Shown piece after piece: positions 8,185-15,113 of a DNA stretch of 64,000 bases. Source of the DNA: Natronocella acetinitrilica (GTDB taxonomy: Bacteria > Pseudomonadota > Gammaproteobacteria > Nitrococcales > Aquisalimonadaceae); contig NZ_JALJXV010000003.1 in the NCBI RefSeq assembly GCF_024170285.1, positions 372,001 through 436,000 of the forward strand, in the 5' to 3' direction. The position numbers and the translations under genes were made by a program. How positions within the stretch are numbered: position 1 is the first letter of the stretch; every line of letters starts with the position of its first letter. Below the pieces are notes generated by a model. The model searched no databases. It worked only from the letters and a program-made list of their open reading frames with translations, and was not told the origin of the DNA.

Positions 8185-8568
8185 GGGTGTCGTCCTCGGT
8201 CGTCGATTGATCCGGCGATTCTAGCGCCGGGGCACCGCCCTGTCTCCCCCACGCGGCGCTGCCATCAGGGCCCTTGCGATGCGGGCGTATTTGCGGAGCC
8301 TCTCGACCAGGGCGGTCGGTCGCATTGACCGCACACGCCCTGGCCTCCATCCGGGCGGGTGGGGCGCCGAGCAGCGCCGACAGATCCTCGGATCGCTCAC
8401 AAAGCGTGGGCGCGCTCCCGACAATGGCTGGCGTGACCCGCGCAAGACGGTCGAAGGGCAGACTTGCGCAGGATCAATTTCTCTTGAAATAAATCAGGTA
8501 TGCTGGCCGAGACTGTCACAGACCCGCGGCGCGCACGGCGCCCGGGCAGCAAGCGGGAGCAACCAGGC
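8185..8568. other. Intergenic region between divergent genes
   Basis: 384 bp with no gene I can support. A short minus-strand frame (8221-8445) has only a TTG start and no Shine-Dalgarno. Near 8488 an AT-rich patch (TTGAAATAAATCAGG before TATGCT) may hold the promoter of the rightward DUF411 gene. Confidence 0.5.
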
Positions 8569-9033
8569 ATGAAAAAATCATTGGGGCTGGTCGCAGCGGC
8601 CATGGCGGCGCTACTCACGGGCGCGAGCATCCAGGGCGCGGCGGCAGGCGAGGCGACGGAGGTCTTCGTCTACAAGACGCCGACCTGTGGCTGTTGCGTC
8701 GGCGCGATCCGCCACCTGGAGCGCGAGGGGCTGACTGTTCGAAGTTTTGACGTCTCCCAGCGTCAGCTCGGCGAGCTCCGCGCGCAGTATGGGCTGCCGG
8801 CGGACCTGCTCTCCTGTCACAGCGCCTATGTCGATGGCTACCTGGTGGAGGGCCATGTGCCGGCGAGTGCCATCAGGCGGCTCGTGGCCGAGCGCCCGAA
8901 TGTCGCCGGCATTGCTGTGCCGGGCATGCCGCTTGGCGCCCCCGGAATGGAGCACCCGCTCGGGCTGCGCGAGGCCTATGCCGTGATCGCTTTCGGCGCC
9001 GAGGGTGAGCGCACGGTGTTTGCGCAGTACTAG
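8569..9033 (+). CDS. Secreted DUF411 metal-binding protein
   Basis: 154 aa. MKKSLGLVAAAMAALLTG is a signal peptide with AAA-type cleavage near residue 27. The mature part begins VFVYKTPTCGCCVGAIRHLE, the CxCC site that defines DUF411, followed by DLLSCHSAYVDGYLVEGHVP and PGMPLGAPGME, both typical of the family. DUF411 proteins are periplasmic, linked to copper handling. ATG at 8569 chosen for the preceding GGGAGC and because the signal peptide starts there. It stands alone, with no copper operon in the window. Confidence 0.85.
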   Translation: MKKSLGLVAAAMAALLTGASIQGAAAGEATEVFVYKTPTCGCCVGAIRHLEREGLTVRSFDVSQRQLGELRAQYGLPADLLSCHSAYVDGYLVEGHVPASAIRRLVAERPNVAGIAVPGMPLGAPGMEHPLGLREAYAVIAFGAEGERTVFAQY

Positions 9034-9135
9034 CGCGAGACGCTCGCCGCCGAGCCTGCCCTTGCGAGGCCGTCTGGTCGCGACTACCTTGCCGGTATCA
9101 AGGCACTGAAAGTGGCTCCAGGGAGGGCGATCGGC

Positions 9136-9762
9136 ATGCAGAGGGAAGCGGCACAACTCGGCGATGGGCCGTGTCCGGCGCACTGGTCCGCACAGCACTG
9201 CGAAATGGCGCTCAACAGCCTCCTTGCCGAGGGCAGGCGCGTCCTGCGCGACGCGGGAGACCTCCCGGGCCCCAGACTCCGGCTCTATCGAGGGGGCGCC
9301 AGCGCTGACCTCACGCTTCCGCCTGCGCGGCGCGATGGCCGCGTGCGCCTGCAACTCGCCGCGGCCAGGGCCTGCGCCAGGGCGGTATCGTGCGAGGCGG
9401 CCGCGCTGATGCTCTGCGCCTGGAGCGGGGAGTCCGGGCGCGAGCGCGAGGTGCTGTTTGCAACGCTCGAGATCGCCGGTGGCGGCGTGATCGACCAGGG
9501 CTACCGCATCGAGCGGGACGCAGCAGGGCAAGTCACCGGGTTCGGTCCATGGTCGGCGGCGATTGGCCCCTGTGGCGGGTCAGGCTGTGCCGGGCTACTC
9601 AATGGCCCGCTACTCGCGCTGCCGTGGGGCGCACGCGCGCTCTCCCGGACGCTCACCGAGCGCGCCCACACCCTGCTGGGATCACCAGGGCGAGCAGCGG
9701 CTGGCGAGAAGGCGCGTGCTCAGGCGGCGCAACGACGCGCGACGCGGAACTCGGAGAAGTAG
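9136..9762 (+). CDS. Hypothetical protein
   Basis: 208 aa from an ATG with GGAGGG 9 bp upstream. It is rich in Ala, Arg and Cys, with several CxxxxxC spacings (GPCPAHWSAQHCEMA, CGGSGCAGLLNG) but no recognised motif. The last 14 codons overlap the converging minus-strand gene. Compositional bias makes the 3' half less certain. Confidence 0.5.
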   Translation: MQREAAQLGDGPCPAHWSAQHCEMALNSLLAEGRRVLRDAGDLPGPRLRLYRGGASADLTLPPARRDGRVRLQLAAARACARAVSCEAAALMLCAWSGESGREREVLFATLEIAGGGVIDQGYRIERDAAGQVTGFGPWSAAIGPCGGSGCAGLLNGPLLALPWGARALSRTLTERAHTLLGSPGRAAAGEKARAQAAQRRATRNSEK

Positions 9763-10112
9763 CGCGGCTCACCCTGACGGTCCTCCGGCCGGCGGCCGGG
9801 CCGGGAGGCGTCGATCTCGCCGACCACCTGGTCCCGGGTGCCGTTCTCGCGCACGATGGTCAGCACCGCGCGGCCCATGGCGGGGAGCACCACGGGGCTG
9901 ATCACCATCATCCCGGGCTTGGTGGCATCGCGCTCGGCGACGGTCACCTGGATCATCCGCCCATTGCTCTCGAGATTGGTCAGCACGCCGTGGAAGTGCC
10001 GGGCGCTGCCGCGGTAGTCCACGTGCAGCCCCTGGGGCAGGTTCGCGGTCATCCGATCGATAATGGCAAGCTGCTCCGAGGAGAGCGCGTTGGCAGTCAT
10101 GTAGTCGGCCAT
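9720..10112 (-). CDS. Hypothetical protein
   Basis: 130 aa. The ATG at 10112 is preceded by AAGGTGA and by TTGACG-16-TATGAT. The sequence (MADYMTANALSSEQLAIID, GLHVDYRGSARHFHGVLTNL, MVISPVVLPAMGRAVLTIV) looks like a compact beta-rich soluble domain. No family recognised. Confidence 0.6.
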   Translation of the reverse strand: MADYMTANALSSEQLAIIDRMTANLPQGLHVDYRGSARHFHGVLTNLESNGRMIQVTVAERDATKPGMMVISPVVLPAMGRAVLTIVRENGTRDQVVGEIDASRPGRRPEDRQGEPRYFSEFRVARRCAA

Positions 10113-10182
10113 GGTGTCACCTTCATTGTCTGTGTGCGTTCGTGGCGCACCGCCTCGCGGCGTGCACCTCCATGCGGCCGCC

Positions 10183-10210
10183 ATCATAACGCACTTTTAG
10201 TTTTCGTCAA
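10183..10210 (-). promoter_or_regulatory. Sigma70-type promoter
   Basis: Minus-strand TTGACG (10205-10210), 16-bp spacer, TATGAT (10183-10188), serving the gene at 10112. Confidence 0.6.
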
Positions 10211-10327
10211 ATTAAAAAATAGATGGGGTTTGTGACATGCCGCACAGTTGGCAAAGCGCGCGCGGCGCGCAGCAGCACAGACACCGCCTATACTCGGCGC
10301 TAGCGAAGCTGGTGGGCGAGGGTGGGC

Positions 10328-10939
10328 ATGGGCAAAGAGTCATCGGGGCAGTTCGGCGAGTGGCAACAGGACGCGTGGCTCACGAAGAGCCAGCTCAGGG
10401 AGCGCGGCTGGACCGACGGCGCCATACGGCGCTTCCTTGGCGAGGCTGACCGCCAAAAGCCCAACCCCTACCGGTCGACAGGGCCGAAAATGCAGCTTTT
10501 TGCGCGGGGCCGGGTCGTGGCCGCGGAGAGCACAAGCGGGTTTATCGCCTGGCAGGCAGCCACCCGTGAGCAGCGCGAGAAGCTCTCGATCGCCGCCAGT
10601 CGACGGGCAGAAGAGGCCAGGGCGGCGCTTCGCGAGCATATCGCGAACCTCCGAATCAAGGTGCCTGACCTCGGCGACAAGCGCACAGTCTTCAGGATGG
10701 CCGTTAAGCACTACAACACACTCTGGGAGCGGCGCGGCGAGTACGACCGGGTGGCGAGCCTCGAGGACGACGAGGCTTTTTTGAGGCGGATCGCAATGAA
10801 CATGCTCCGTCATTCCTACACGAGCTATGAGCGCCAGCTCGACAGGCTCTTCGGCCAGATCGGCCGAGAGGAGGGGTATGCGCTGTTGCGAGAGCGAGTG
10901 ACGCAGTCGATAGTCGCGCGATACCCCTACCTCCGGTAG
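10328..10939 (+). CDS. Hypothetical protein with RGWT-type N-terminal domain
   Basis: 203 aa. The N-terminus (WLTKSQLRERGWTDGAIRRF, LGEADRQKPNPYRSTGPKM, LFARGRVVAAE) belongs to a module seen at the start of many bacterial and phage proteins of unknown role, probably a small DNA- or RNA-binding fold. The rest is helical and basic. ATG 10328 follows GAGGGTG; a GTG at 10322 is the alternative. It lies just upstream of the tRNA operon promoter. Confidence 0.6.
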   Translation: MGKESSGQFGEWQQDAWLTKSQLRERGWTDGAIRRFLGEADRQKPNPYRSTGPKMQLFARGRVVAAESTSGFIAWQAATREQREKLSIAASRRAEEARAALREHIANLRIKVPDLGDKRTVFRMAVKHYNTLWERRGEYDRVASLEDDEAFLRRIAMNMLRHSYTSYERQLDRLFGQIGREEGYALLRERVTQSIVARYPYLR

Positions 10940-10999
10940 CAGAACTGCCGGGGCTGGGCACCTCAGGCCGCCCTTGAATAATTGACGGGAAAATAATGC

Positions 11000-11028
11000 T
11001 TGCAATGCGCTGCGTCCCTCGGTATACT
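11000..11028 (+). promoter_or_regulatory. Promoter of the tRNA/tmRNA array
   Basis: TTGCAA (11000-11005), a 17-bp spacer and TATACT (11023-11028) form a good sigma70 promoter, predicting a start near 11035. It is the only strong promoter seen between the 10.9-kb gene and the first tRNA. Confidence 0.7.
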
Positions 11029-11034
11029 GAAGGC

Positions 11035-11239
11035 ATGATGAAAAACTATCCACACAAACTGTCGTTGTCCGTCTCAGCCGCTGATTGTGGTCGCACAGGA
11101 CAATCACGCCCGGCCCCCGGCATTAGCTGGCGGCAGGAGAGTGTGGAAGGCTGACAGGCTCGGGCTTGACCCGGGCAACCGGGGTCAAGCATCAAGTGCC
11201 TTCCGAAAGGAGCCCCGGCAAGATGCGCGGGGCTTTTTT
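11035..11239 (+). ncRNA. Structured leader RNA ending in an intrinsic terminator
   Basis: From the predicted start to the U-tract this is a ~205-nt transcript. It holds a perfect 9-bp hairpin (11164-11172 with 11182-11190), a small CCTT/AAGG hairpin and a terminator. GCATCAA (11189-11195) can also pair with TTGATGC (11238-11244). It could be a discrete small RNA or an attenuator that decides readthrough into the tRNAs. A 39-codon frame (11035-11154) starts at the predicted transcript start but has no Shine-Dalgarno. Confidence 0.4.
11211..11239 (+). terminator. Intrinsic terminator upstream of the tRNA array
   Basis: AGCCCCG (11211-11217) pairs with CGGGGCT (11228-11234), followed by a run of six T. 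Transcription from the array promoter must pass it to reach the tRNAs, which matches the antitermination signals directly downstream. Confidence 0.75.
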
Positions 11240-11252
11240 GATGCTCCCGCAG

Positions 11253-11280
11253 CGACCCGAAGGGGTCGGCTCTTTAACAA
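11253..11280 (+). promoter_or_regulatory. rrn-type boxB/boxA antitermination site
   Basis: CGACCC-GAAG-GGGTCG (11253-11268) is a boxB-like hairpin. It abuts GGCTCTTTAACAA (11268-11280), which matches the E. coli rRNA boxA (TGCTCTTTAACAA) at 12 of 13 positions. The boxB-boxA order is that of rRNA leaders, where NusB/S10 bind boxA and protect long untranslated transcripts from Rho. This would allow a >7-kb mainly untranslated tRNA transcript. Confidence 0.7.
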
Positions 11281-11378
11281 GTCGGGATCATCAAGCGATG
11301 GCGCGGTCGGCCAGGGGATTACTCCGCCTGCCAGGCGCAGACGGACGAGGCGTCTGGCTGGCCGCGCAATCGCACATC

Positions 11379-11464
11379 GGGGAGTCGGCGACGACGGTGA
11401 GTCGCACCAGACTGTAAATCTGGCGCCAATGGCTTTGGGAGTTCGAATCTCTCACTCCCCACCA
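11379..11464 (+). tRNA. tRNA-Tyr(GTA)
   Basis: 86 nt, class II long variable arm. Acceptor GGGGAGT/ACTCCCC, anticodon loop CTGTAAA, encoded CCA. First tRNA of the array, about 100 nt after boxA. Confidence 0.95.
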
Positions 11465-11579
11465 GACAAGCGGGCCTGGTGCGAGCGGTTTTATCGCACC
11501 GGGTCCAGGCAGGAGACTGCCGACAGGCATCGCCGCGACGCGCACCTCCCAGGGGGATGTGCTGCGAGCGGAGCACCAC

Positions 11580-11654
11580 GCACCTATCGTCTAGCGGTCA
11601 GGACACCGGCCTCTCACGCCGGGAACCGGGGTTCGAACCCCCGTAGGTGCACCA
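11580..11654 (+). tRNA. tRNA-Glu(CTC)
   Basis: 75 nt. Acceptor GCACCTA/TAGGTGC, anticodon loop CTCTCAC between CCGGC and GCCGG, T-loop TTCGAAC, encoded CCA. Confidence 0.95.
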
Positions 11655-11658
11655 TTTC

Positions 11659-11734
11659 GGGGCCATAGCTCAGCTGGGAGAGCGCCTGCATGGCATGCAG
11701 GAGGTCGGCGGTTCGATCCCGCCTGGCTCCACCA
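11659..11734 (+). tRNA. tRNA-Ala(GGC)
   Basis: 76 nt. Acceptor GGGGCCA/TGGCTCC with one G-T pair, anticodon loop ATGGCAT, encoded CCA. Confidence 0.95.
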
Positions 11735-11789
11735 GACACACCCGGGAGGGTGAGTGCAGTGCGGGCGGCACGCCGCCCGGTAGTTCGAA

Positions 11790-12149
11790 GGGGCTGTATT
11801 GGTTTCGACAGTGATGGCGAAGCCGTGCTGCAGGCGGGAGCACCAGGGTGCTTCCTCAAAAAATCCCTGGACCGAAATAGTTGCCAACGACGACAACTAC
11901 GATCACGCCCTGGTAGCGTGATCCACGCCCTGACGAAGGCTGCGGCTGCCTTGTCGGGGGGTGTCAATCAAAGTCCGCTCGACCGCTGCCCTCTCACCCA
12001 GGGGCGCGGTTCAGACTGTCAGGGTGCCGGTCCTGCCCGCCTGGCGGCTGCGCGGCGCAGGCCAACCGGATAGAAGCAGCCGTACTAAGCCTGTAGAGTG
12101 CACGATGGAGCGTCGCTGGACGCGGGTTCGACTCCCGCCAGCTCCACCA
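11790..12149 (+). ncRNA. ssrA: tmRNA (ribosome rescue)
   Basis: About 360 nt. The 5' end GGGGCTGTATTGGTTTCGAC and the 3' end GGTTCGACTCCCGCCAGCTC plus CACCA form the tRNA-Ala-like half; the family's G3-U70 type identity pair lies in the acceptor. The tag frame starts at GCC 11883 and reads ANDDNYDHALVA before TGA 11919-11921; the first Ala comes from the charged tmRNA. The tag ends in the ALVA-type degron typical of gammaproteobacteria. tmRNA frees stalled ribosomes with SmpB. It sits in line with the tRNAs and shares their promoter, which is unusual. Confidence 0.93.
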
Positions 12150-12168
12150 TTATTATCAAGCAGTCAAT

Positions 12169-12244
12169 GGGGCCATAGCTCAGCTGGGAGAGCACCTGCT
12201 TTGCAAGCAGGGGGTCGTCGGTTCGATCCCGACTGGCTCCACCA
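12169..12244 (+). tRNA. tRNA-Ala(TGC)
   Basis: 76 nt. Acceptor GGGGCCA/TGGCTCC, anticodon loop TTTGCAA, encoded CCA. Closely similar to the Ala(GGC) gene, so the two probably arose by duplication. Confidence 0.95.
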
Positions 12245-12393
12245 TTCCAAGGTCGTGCGGCCTGCCGCACGGCCACGCCCCCCGGGCAGGGCCGGGGCGT
12301 TTAGTCGACCGGGCGATACGAAAAGGCGCCGCCGGGGCGGAACCGGCACAGACAATGCCCAAGGCGAGGCGGCGCGGCGGGAGCCGCATCCGC

Positions 12394-12633
12394 TCACTCC
12401 TTCTTTCGGTAGCGATAGGTGTTGGGTTCCTGGCGATTCAGATACTCGGCGATCTCTCGGGCCATTGCCTGGTTATCGGAAAAGCCGTAGACATCGACAA
12501 CGTCAAATTGCTCGTCCTGGAACATGACTCCCGATCGAGAAATCGTGTAGGCGTCGACTTCACCCCCGGGATCTTGTTGGCAACCTGGCGCCAGGCATGT
12601 CGCAACGCATAGAAGCAGGAGCTTGGCCTTCAT
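12394..12633 (-). CDS. Small lipoprotein, antisense within the tRNA array
   Basis: 79 aa from ATG 12633 (GGAGG 10 bp upstream; an ATG at 12642 is too close to it). MKAKLLLLCVATCLAPGCQQ is a signal peptide with lipobox LAPGC, so the mature protein is a ~60-aa lipid-anchored protein. The mature part is acidic then basic (DEQFDVVDVYGFSDNQAMA, TYRYRKKE). It is the only minus-strand gene in the array and lies opposite the tRNA transcript. No family recognised. Confidence 0.65.
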   Translation of the reverse strand: MKAKLLLLCVATCLAPGCQQDPGGEVDAYTISRSGVMFQDEQFDVVDVYGFSDNQAMAREIAEYLNRQEPNTYRYRKKE

Positions 12634-12687
12634 GGGCTTCATGCCTCCAGCATCGTTTCGGAAGCCAGTTTAAGGATAGAGCATCAC

Positions 12688-12763
12688 AGCGGATTAGAGC
12701 AGAGGCCAGCTCGCCAGGTTCATATCCTGGAGGTCGGTGGTTCGAATCCATCATCCGCTTCCA
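12688..12763 (+). tRNA. tRNA-Met(CAT), initiator-like
   Basis: 76 nt. Acceptor AGCGGAT/ATCCGCT, anticodon loop TTCATAT, CCA. The D-arm (GAGCAGAGGCCAGCTCG) resembles initiator tRNA rather than elongator. The 1-72 pair is a weak A-T instead of the C-A mismatch, and the anticodon stem lacks the full GGG/CCC set. Confidence 0.85.
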
Positions 12764-12884
12764 AAGCGCGGGGCAGCGCGCCCCGGGGCAGGGGCAAGGG
12801 CGCCTGCCGGACACTCCCGCCGAGCGGCGGGGGTGCCATCGAGGCCTTCGCGGTTGCGCCAGCGTGAGCAAAGCAACCGTGGCC

Positions 12885-12960
12885 GCGGGAGTAGCTCAGT
12901 TGGTAGAGCGCAACCTTGCCAAGGTTGAGGTCGCGAGTTCGAGCCTCGTCTCCCGCTCCA
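12885..12960 (+). tRNA. tRNA-Gly(GCC)
   Basis: 76 nt. Acceptor GCGGGAG/CTCCCGC, anticodon loop TTGCCAA, discriminator T, encoded CCA. Confidence 0.95.
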
Positions 12961-12967
12961 GTCTCTT

Positions 12968-13043
12968 CGGTGCTTAGCTCAGCCGGTAGAGCGCCGCCCT
13001 TACAAGGCGGATGTCGGGAGTTCGACCCTCTCAGCACCGACCA
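12968..13043 (+). tRNA. tRNA-Val(TAC)
   Basis: 76 nt. Acceptor CGGTGCT/AGCACCG, anticodon loop CTTACAA between CCGCC and GGCGG, encoded CCA. The only Val tRNA in the window. Confidence 0.92.
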
Positions 13044-13049
13044 CCAAAC

Positions 13050-13124
13050 GCTCCTGTCATCTAGCGGCCAGGATTCCGCCCTTTCAAGGCGGCCACCGGG
13101 GTTCGAGCCCCCGCGGGAGCACCA
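13050..13124 (+). tRNA. tRNA-Glu(TTC)
   Basis: 75 nt. Acceptor GCTCCTG/CGGGAGC, anticodon loop CTTTCAA, encoded CCA. Confidence 0.95.
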
Positions 13125-13231
13125 GTGACCGGCGCGCCAGCATGGGGCGCCACAGAAAAGCCAGGCTCGCCGGCGCGTGCTCCCGAGCGCCAGCGAAAAG
13201 CCACAAGGCGGGTTGTCGGGGGACTGATCAT

Positions 13232-13307
13232 GCTGGTGTAGCTCAGTTGGTAGAGCGGCTGCCTTGTAAGCAGCGGGTCGCAGGTTCGAGGCCTGTCGCC
13301 AGCTCCA
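13232..13307 (+). tRNA. tRNA-Thr(TGT)
   Basis: 76 nt. Acceptor GCTGGTG/CGCCAGC, anticodon loop CTTGTAA, encoded CCA. The intact Thr tRNA; the other Thr gene is split by a TnpB element. Confidence 0.95.
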
Positions 13308-13484
13308 GAACGACGTGCCGTCTCGCCGACGGCTAGTCCGGGACCGACCCCGGATGAAGGGAAGCCGTGTGGCAGCGGCATCAAAAAGGCCGGGTCCTGG
13401 AGCGGACCGGAGGGCACCCCGTCAGGCGACGCACCGGAGCCAGTTGATGGCGTTGAACGTGTTAGCCAGTGTCCATTTTGCAAA

Positions 13485-13519
13485 GCCCCTTTAGCTCAGC
13501 TGGCAGAGCGGCGCATTGG
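13485..13519 (+). tRNA. tRNA-Thr(GGT), 5' half of a split gene
   Basis: Acceptor strand GCCCCTT, D-arm and anticodon 5' strand GCGCA followed by TTGG. The 3' half resumes at 14977 with TAA. Rejoined, the halves give a 76-nt cloverleaf with loop TTGGTAA, anticodon GGT, stem pairs GCGCA/CGCGC (A31-C39 mismatch) and acceptor GCCCCTT/AGGGGGC. The break falls inside the anticodon. Confidence 0.85.
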
Positions 13520-13663
13520 ACGAGCCACGGACGGCGAAGACCCCGCCGGCCCTGGAGTCTTGCGGAGCGGTGAGCCCGGCCAGGCATTCCGCCGTTGCCG
13601 GGTAGCGAGGCCGACGTCCGGCGGAGATCGCCCCCCATCCTTCGCGGCCAGTCTTTTCGGGGG

Positions 13664-13693
13664 TTGACGCGGATACTGTATATCCATACAGTG
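13664..13693 (+). promoter_or_regulatory. tnpB promoter overlapped by a LexA (SOS) box
   Basis: TTGACG (13664-13669), 17 bp, TACAGT (13687-13692) forms the promoter. TACTGTATATCCATACAGTG (13674-13693) has CTGT-N8-ACAG with AT-rich centre and flanks, nearly the full E. coli LexA consensus, and covers spacer and -10. LexA bound here would block transcription until DNA damage. Confidence 0.75.
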
Positions 13694-13698
13694 TAACT

Positions 13699-14961
13699 AT
13701 GGAGACTCCCACCACCGTCATGCGCGCCTACAAGCTGCGGATCTACCCGAGCGGCGCACAGCAGAAGCTCATCGAGCGCTGGCTGGGGGCAGGGCGCTGG
13801 GCCTGGAATCATGCCCTTGAGCGCCGCCAGAAGGCCTATCGGCGACGCAAGGAGTCGGTGAGCGGCGTGGACGTCTCGCGCGCCATCACGGCACTGAAAA
13901 AGACAAGGCGCTACGCCTGGCTGAAGGCGATCCCGAGCTCGGTGGTCACCCAGCGCCTGCGCGACCAGGACAAGGCGTTTGCCGCGTTCTTCAAGGGAGA
14001 CGCCGACTACCCGCGCTTCAAGAAGCGACACCAGGGCCAGAGCATCCGCCTGCAGCTCGATCAGCGCCACACAAAGCCCCGCGCCTACTGGCTTGCCGGT
14101 GAGGTTATGGTGCCGGGGCTTGGCGTGGTGAAGGCCCGCGGCACGCACCCCAGGGCCTTCCCGAAGATGGTGACGCTGCGCCGCGACGGTGCCGGGCGCT
14201 ACTTTGCCTCGGTGATGGTCGAGGAAGTGGCACCGGCGGCGAAGGCCGCCCGCGGCGCTGTCGGCATCGATCTCGGTCTCGCCCATCTGGCAACGCTCTC
14301 AAGCGGCGAGAAAATCACCAACGGACGGCCGTACCGAACTGCGCGCCGGCGCTTGAGGCGCGCGCAGCGCGCCTTATCAAGACAGCGCAAGGGCAGCCAG
14401 CGCTACCGCCGGCAGAAGCAGCGTATCGCAAGACTCAATGCCCGGGTGGCGAACACCCGGCGTGATGCCCTGCACAAGCTCACTCGACGCCTGATCGACG
14501 AGAACCAAGTCGTCTGCGTCGAGAGCCTGTGCATCACCGGGCTTGCCAAAAGCAAGCTCGCGGCGAGCGTCCATGACGCGGGCTGGGGGGAGCTGCTGCG
14601 CCAGCTCCGCTACAAGGCCGCCTGGGCCGGGCGGGAGGTGATCGCCATCGATCGCTTCGCGCCGAGCACCCGGCGGTGCTCGGCGTGCACGGCCATCGGG
14701 GCGAAGCGAAGCCTCTCGGTGCGCGCCTGGACCTGTGAGGCGTGTGGTGCCGAGCACGACCGCGACATCAACGCGGCGAAGAACATCCTTGAGCTGGGAT
14801 TAAACGAGCTCCTACCCGCGGGGAGCGGGGAGGTCATGCGCGTGGAGGGTGACACCCCCCGTCTGGGAGCGGCCGCGTGCGGCCGCCACCGGCGGGCATC
14901 CGTTGAAGCGCGAACCTGGCAAGCCATCAAGCCCTGTCCGGAACAGGGCGCGGTGGCTTAG
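13699..14961 (+). CDS. tnpB: TnpB RNA-guided endonuclease
   Basis: 420 aa, full length. The N-terminal wedge/REC part starts MRAYKLRIYPSGAQQKLIER. The RuvC residues are all present: D191 in GIDLGL, E275 in VCVESL, D356 in HDRDINAAKN. The zinc ribbon is CSACT...CEACG just before the last motif. TnpB cuts DNA under guidance of an omega RNA and helps retain IS200/IS605 elements by cutting empty donor sites. The C-terminal ~55 residues after the RuvC end are longer than usual and lie where the omega RNA would be encoded. Expression is predicted to be SOS-controlled. Confidence 0.93.
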   Translation: METPTTVMRAYKLRIYPSGAQQKLIERWLGAGRWAWNHALERRQKAYRRRKESVSGVDVSRAITALKKTRRYAWLKAIPSSVVTQRLRDQDKAFAAFFKGDADYPRFKKRHQGQSIRLQLDQRHTKPRAYWLAGEVMVPGLGVVKARGTHPRAFPKMVTLRRDGAGRYFASVMVEEVAPAAKAARGAVGIDLGLAHLATLSSGEKITNGRPYRTARRRLRRAQRALSRQRKGSQRYRRQKQRIARLNARVANTRRDALHKLTRRLIDENQVVCVESLCITGLAKSKLAASVHDAGWGELLRQLRYKAAWAGREVIAIDRFAPSTRRCSACTAIGAKRSLSVRAWTCEACGAEHDRDINAAKNILELGLNELLPAGSGEVMRVEGDTPRLGAAACGRHRRASVEARTWQAIKPCPEQGAVA

Positions 14962-14976
14962 CGAAGGATTCCAACG

Positions 14977-15017
14977 TAACGCGCAGGCCCGCGGTTTGAT
15001 TCCGCGAGGGGGCTCCA
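14977..15017 (+). tRNA. tRNA-Thr(GGT), 3' half of a split gene
   Basis: TAA of the anticodon loop, stem CGCGC, variable AGGCC, T-arm CGCGG-TTTGATT-CCGCG, acceptor AGGGGGC, T, CCA. It pairs with the 5' half at 13485-13519. The C at position 39 spoils the last anticodon-stem pair, and the T-loop has TTTG instead of TTCG; both could be decay. Confidence 0.85.
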
Positions 15018-15028
15018 TGTTGTCTTTT

Positions 15029-15105
<77 letters not shown>

Positions 15106-15113
15106 ATTATCAG

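Larger units (their letters stand above)
13520..14976 (+). mobile_element. TnpB-only (IS605/IS1341-like) element inserted in tRNA-Thr(GGT)
   Basis: The ~1.46-kb insert between the tRNA halves has a 5' non-coding stretch with GC-rich hairpins (~13540-13660), a LexA-boxed promoter, an intact tnpB and a short right end. There is no target duplication, as expected of IS200/IS605 elements. The 5' flank ending ATTGG would be the target-adjacent motif. The omega RNA normally spans the 3' part of tnpB and the right end and takes its guide from the flank, here the tRNA 3' half, so it would recognise the unsplit gene. No tnpA is present. Exact ends are ambiguous by 1-2 bases. Confidence 0.75.

Noticed and set aside
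8221-8445. 74-aa minus-strand frame in the 8.2-8.6 kb gap
   Set aside because: TTG start, no Shine-Dalgarno, Arg/Pro-rich composition.
13520-14976. Insert in tRNA-Thr as a self-splicing group I intron or IStron
   Set aside because: No exon-end U with a matching intron-end G gives a 7-nt anticodon loop, and I could not find the conserved P7-type core. A plain TnpB insertion explains the data.
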